From NCBI GenBank assembly GCA_023053685.1, contig JALIGW010000002.1, positions 169,488,430 to 169,552,429 on the forward strand: a DNA stretch of 64,000 nt. The letters are read 5' to 3'. The stretch is from Diadophis punctatus similis (taxonomy: Eukaryota > Chordata > Lepidosauria > Squamata > Dipsadidae). The position numbers and the translations under genes are program-made. The notes beneath the pieces are model-generated. The model had not been told where the DNA came from. It made no database searches and was given only the letters and a program-made list of their open reading frames with translations. Shown here one piece after another: positions 58,264 through 64,000 of this stretch (position 1 is its first letter; every line of letters starts with the position of its first letter).

Positions 58264-58623
58264 CCTATCTCATTCAAGTTTTCTGATAGTGATTGGCACT
58301 ATCATTCAGCAGCTTCAAATTAGATTGGACAAGGCATTTCCCCTTTCCAAGGAAAAACAGGAGCATCAAATGATATCCATCTCTACCTACAATTCTGGAA
58401 AGGTGAACAGATCATCCACCAATTTTGGATGGTAAATAGGACAAAGAGGTTTTCCAAGAATGACTGCTCTTTCTTTTTTCTTTTCTTTTTTCTCCTTTCT
58501 TTTCACAGTGGAATATCAGTCTTGTAGGAGGTTGATATTGCTCTCCTTTCATAACTGCTGGTTGGTAGACATGAAGATATTTTTCAGGTTTGATTTGATT
58601 TGGCCTGAACTGTTTTTCAGGAG
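58264..58623. other. Unassigned sequence
   Basis: A T-rich pyrimidine run lies at 58470-58505. No feature is recognised. Confidence 0.5.
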
Positions 58624-58838
58624 TTCTAGCATAAGGTGACCAGACGTCCCTTATGCTAGACGGGACAGACCCTTTGGCGGGACAGACCCGCTTTTTAATG
58701 ATTTGTCCCGCGTCCCGCCCGTCCTCTAAAAAGTCCCGATTTTTTGAAAGAATGCACGACTAGGGCATTCTTTCAAAAAATCGGCCTGAAAGGGTGGCGT
58801 GCGAGATTTGGGGGAGGAGTTAAACTTTCGGCGGGCAC

Positions 58839-58902
58839 GGCTTTGCAAGGGCTCTTCGCGGTCTACAAGCCACCGGGTATGCACTGGAGGGCGGTGAAGA
58901 GG
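58839..58902 (+). pseudogene. Captured TRUB2-like first-exon fragment
   Basis: In the frame open from 58744, residues QGLFAVYKPPGMHWRAVKR strongly resemble the N-terminus of vertebrate TRUB2, a mitochondrial TruB-type pseudouridine synthase, whose start I recall as LHGLFAVYKPPGLKWKHLRD. The KPPG motif and following Trp are conserved. Homology ends after about 20 residues, with no catalytic Asp domain. This is a gene fragment inside a transposon, not a gene. Confidence 0.55.
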
Positions 58903-58991
58903 CCCCTGATGCAGCCCCGCCCTCTCAAAACGGCCGACGTCGCGGTGGGTGGGGCTGCCCGAGCGAAGGAATCGCATCCAAGATGGCCCTC

Positions 58992-59376
58992 GGGCTGGCG
59001 CTGGCTCAGCCGGCCGGGGCCGCCGCCGCAGCCTTCCCGCCACCGGGGCAGCCGGGACTGGGGGCCCAGCCGCAGGGGCAGCAGCAGCAGCAGCAGCAGG
59101 CCTCTCAGCTCGGGCCAGCCGTGGGTGGCGTTGGCGGCGGGTGGGTGTCCCGCGTTGACTCCTCCGGCGGCGGCTGGAAGCTGGCGGAAGAGCCGGTGTG
59201 AATCAACGCGGGACGCCCGCCCGCCGCCAACGCCGCCCACGGCCGGCCCGAGCTGAGAGGCCTGCTGCTGCTGCTGCTGCTGCTGCTGCCCCTGCGGCTG
59301 GGCCCCCAGTCCTGGCTGCCCCGGCGGCGGGAAGGCTGTGGCGGCGGCCCCGGCCGGCTGAACCAGCGCCGGCCCG
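58992..59376. repeat. GC-rich inverted repeat with CAG/CTG runs
   Basis: About 170-bp arms (58992-59160 and 59203-59376) are inverted copies around 59180. The left arm has a CAG run at about 59080-59100, the right arm a CTG run at about 59263-59290. A further partial direct copy of the right arm follows at 59362-59430. Frames here read as poly-Gln, poly-Leu or poly-Ala depending on phase. AAGATGGCC, a YY1-like site, lies at 58980, just left of the arm. Confidence 0.8.
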
Positions 59377-60137
59377 AGCTGAGAGGCCTCCTCCTGCTGC
59401 TGCTGCTGCCCCTGCAGCTGGGCCCAACCTGGCTGTCCTCGAGTGCCTGCAGGACGTGCGCGAGGTCAGCGGGCGGCGTGGGACCCCCGGGCGGGCGGGG
59501 GGGGAGGGAGGAGGAGAGCCAAGAGATGCTGGGGGCTGCTCCCCTTCCCAAGCCAGCCCAAGCCACTGCCGGCTCCCGATCTCCCAGCACGACTTCCCGG
59601 TCGTTGGAAGGTTGTGCATGTGTGTGTGAGAGAGAAAAAACTTGAGCACTTTAGCACACCCGGAGGAACAGCCCGGTTGCTACGCCACCTTGCAACTCCC
59701 AGCCGTGCCAAGCCCCGCAGGCCGCCTTTCCCCCCCTTCCCTTCCAACGCAGGCACCACCGGAGAGACAGAACCCCCGCAGTGGCAACCCTGGAGGATGG
59801 AGAAGGCGGGGGAAGAGCCCCGATGCCCGGCTGCTCGTTTTCTCCAATTCCGGGCGAGCGCTCCCGGCTTGCTGCTGTCACCGCCGCCGCGCGTGAACGC
59901 AGTCCGCGGCAGGAAGCGAGTTCAAGCGACCCTCCGCCGCTGCCGGCCTGCAGCCCGGCGCCCCGTCCTGCCTGCCCCGCCCCGTGCCCTGTACTCAGCT
60001 CTTGACTTTTTCCCTCTGCGCATGCGCAGCGTTCTGCGCATGCGCAAAACTCAAATGGCAGCCTCCAGGCGGCCCCGCCCCCCCCTTTAAAAAAATGTCC
60101 CGCTTTAAAAAAAATATCTGGTCACTTTATTCTAGCA

Positions 60138-60471
60138 GCAATACTAATTTTAGGTGTCTGGGAAATGATCTCCTTTGGCATCATACTGCTGATGTCATCT
60201 GCCACCACTCTTACCCTCTTTATCTTCCATATCATCCTGAGCTTGTGAGATCTACATTCTAATCAACCCACCAGTTTTTAGAAAAATATACTGACAAACT
60301 GGATGATGGACCATAAGAGGGGCATGGGATTAATTCAATTTTGCCCTGCCACAATCAGTCAGGACAGTGATTGGTGACTGGTTTTCTACCAGGAATAGTC
60401 AACAAGTAGAATGTGAAAGGTTGGTAGAGAATCCATCATTGCTGCCCTGAATCTCCTACATTACATTAGAT
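60138..60471. other. Unassigned sequence
   Basis: No recognised feature. Confidence 0.5.
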
Positions 60472-60606
60472 CAAGGCTGTCAAACTCGCGGCCCATGGGC
60501 CAGATACATCACGTGCTGGCCACACCCACACCTGGTTTAGTGAAGGGGGAAAAAGTCACGATATGTCACGTGATGTCGCTGTGACGCCACGGGTTTGATA
60601 CCCCTG
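60472..60606. mobile_element. Short hAT MITE (GGTGTCAAAC type)
   Basis: The left end CAAGGCTGTCAAACTCGCGG and right end (inverse) CAGGGGTATCAAACCCGTGG are flanked by an 8-bp duplication with one mismatch (CATTAGAT and CATTAGGT). At 135 bp it is close to the minimal size. Same terminal type as 33106 and 34666. Confidence 0.9.
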
Positions 60607-60907
60607 CATTAGGTGAAGGCAGCAACAATCTCATTGGTGAGGTGTGGTAAAAGGCTGTGACAACAGTGCGATTTATGACACAGTGTTCTCCCAACTCAAG
60701 GATGAGAGAAAAGCATGTTAAAGATGTTGCTTGGATGAGCTCATAGATAGACTTTGTATATGGCAAAGCAATTGCTTTCCACTATAGCTTGATGATGAGA
60801 TACACTGATTTTTTAAAAAGATTGTTGCTTATGAAATGAAACATGACTTTCTCTTTTACTTTCCTAGACTTTTAGAACAGATTTTTTAAAAAGCCTTTTC
60901 ATCAATA

Positions 60908-61254
60908 GTCCCAAAGGTGCTTTTTTCAAGAGGCAACTGGACTTTCTTGTTTTTTCTTTTGAAGATGTTTTGCTTCTCATCCAAGAAGCTTCTTCAGCTC
61001 TGACTGGATAGTGGGGAATGGAATGATTTATATTCCTTGCAGAGTTGTGTTTCAATGACCCTTTAAAAGGATGCAAATGACCAACTGTCTGCAAGGAATA
61101 TAAATCCTTCCATTCCCCACTATCCTATCAGAGTTGAAGAAGCTTCTTGGATGAGAAACGAAATGTCTTCAAAAGAAAAAACAAGAAAGTTGCCTCTTGA
61201 AAAAGCACCTTTGGGACAACCATGACCTGGATGACTGAGAATCTCTACAGACTT
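60908..61254. mobile_element. Foldback element with 12-bp flanking duplication
   Basis: 60908-61030 and 61098-61218 form inverted arms (GTCCCAAAGGTGC outermost, 'catccaagaagcttcttcag' inside) around 61063. A tail, 'aaccatgacctggatgac' ... 'tctctacagac', follows. TTTTCATCAATA occurs just before 60908 and again just after 61254, suggesting a target duplication longer than for hAT elements. No coding frame. I recall similar sequence as common in squamates. Confidence 0.7.
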
Positions 61255-61266
61255 TTTTCATCAATA

Positions 61267-64000
<2,734 letters not shown>

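Larger units (their letters stand above)
58632..60129. mobile_element. Composite non-autonomous hAT-like transposon, copy 2 (1.5 kb)
   Basis: The left end TAAGGTGACCAGACGTCCC and right end (inverse) TAAAGTGACCAGATAT are flanked by a perfect 8-bp duplication, TTCTAGCA (58624-58631 and 60130-60137). It shares with 17813-19621 the termini, the 'gtcccgcgtcccgcccg' subterminal part and the right-hand 'gcatgcgcagcgttctgcgc' block. Its core is different: very GC- and CpG-rich, with a TRUB2-like peptide and an inverted repeat. No transposase. Confidence 0.85.

Noticed and set aside
58726..60090. Frames up to 215 codons rich in Pro, Ala, Arg and Ser
   Set aside because: GC-rich transposon core; only the short TRUB2-like stretch has recognisable similarity.

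Overview
The window reads as intergenic or intronic DNA from a squamate reptile, most probably a snake. The evidence is the repeat mix: a Bov-B (RTE) LINE, L2 and CR1 LINEs, LINE 3' ends with AAAT- or AATAG-type tails, many tRNA-derived SINEs of the Sauria type, a long GATA microsatellite (Bkm type) and several hAT-like DNA transposons. I found no host protein-coding gene with a believable exon chain. Long reading frames are either transposon proteins or translations of simple repeats.

Layout. 0-9 kb: AT-rich DNA with a TIR transposon remnant, a LINE 3' end with a TTTA tract, a tRNA-like pseudogene, an interstitial telomere repeat, a CR1 fragment and a solo LTR with a 5-bp target duplication. 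9-15 kb: a second copy of the first LINE and large microsatellites. 15-17.6 kb: an LTR retrotransposon head (LTR, primer-binding region, partial gag), a SINE and a second LTR-like unit. 17.8-20.6 kb: a 1.8-kb composite hAT-like element with nested palindromes, then a 426-bp hAT. 21-26 kb: Bov-B, an LTR-like unit, L2 and a SINE. 27-36.7 kb: foldback DNA, a TA-flanked TIR element, a SINE split by a hAT, a Penelope-like remnant, and a hAT split by a SINE. 36.9-42.1 kb: a 1.4-kb L2 and a 1.45-kb CR1 with a long reverse-transcriptase frame. 43.5-56.4 kb: a series of hAT MITEs inserted into older L2 and LTR sequence. 57.9-60.6 kb: another copy of the solo LTR, a second composite hAT-like element, and a short hAT. 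60.9-64 kb: a foldback element, unassigned DNA, an AAT tract and a LINE fragment running off the end.

The most notable content is the pair of composite hAT-like elements at 17813-19621 and 58632-60129. They share termini and have perfect 8-bp target duplications, but their GC-rich cores differ. The first core is a palindrome within a palindrome; each arm carries a promoter-like CCAAT/octamer/TATA module followed by an ATG and a splice-donor-like site. The second core encodes a peptide resembling the N-terminus of the pseudouridine synthase TRUB2, next to an inverted Gln/Leu-codon-repeat segment. This suggests non-autonomous hAT elements that pick up and invert host promoter and first-exon DNA. 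A second theme is a MITE family with termini like CAGAGGTGGGTTC; several members carry the palindrome TGCGCATGCGCA, which is the NRF1 binding consensus. Nested insertions give a relative order of activity: L2 and LTR, then SINE, with hAT MITEs among the latest.
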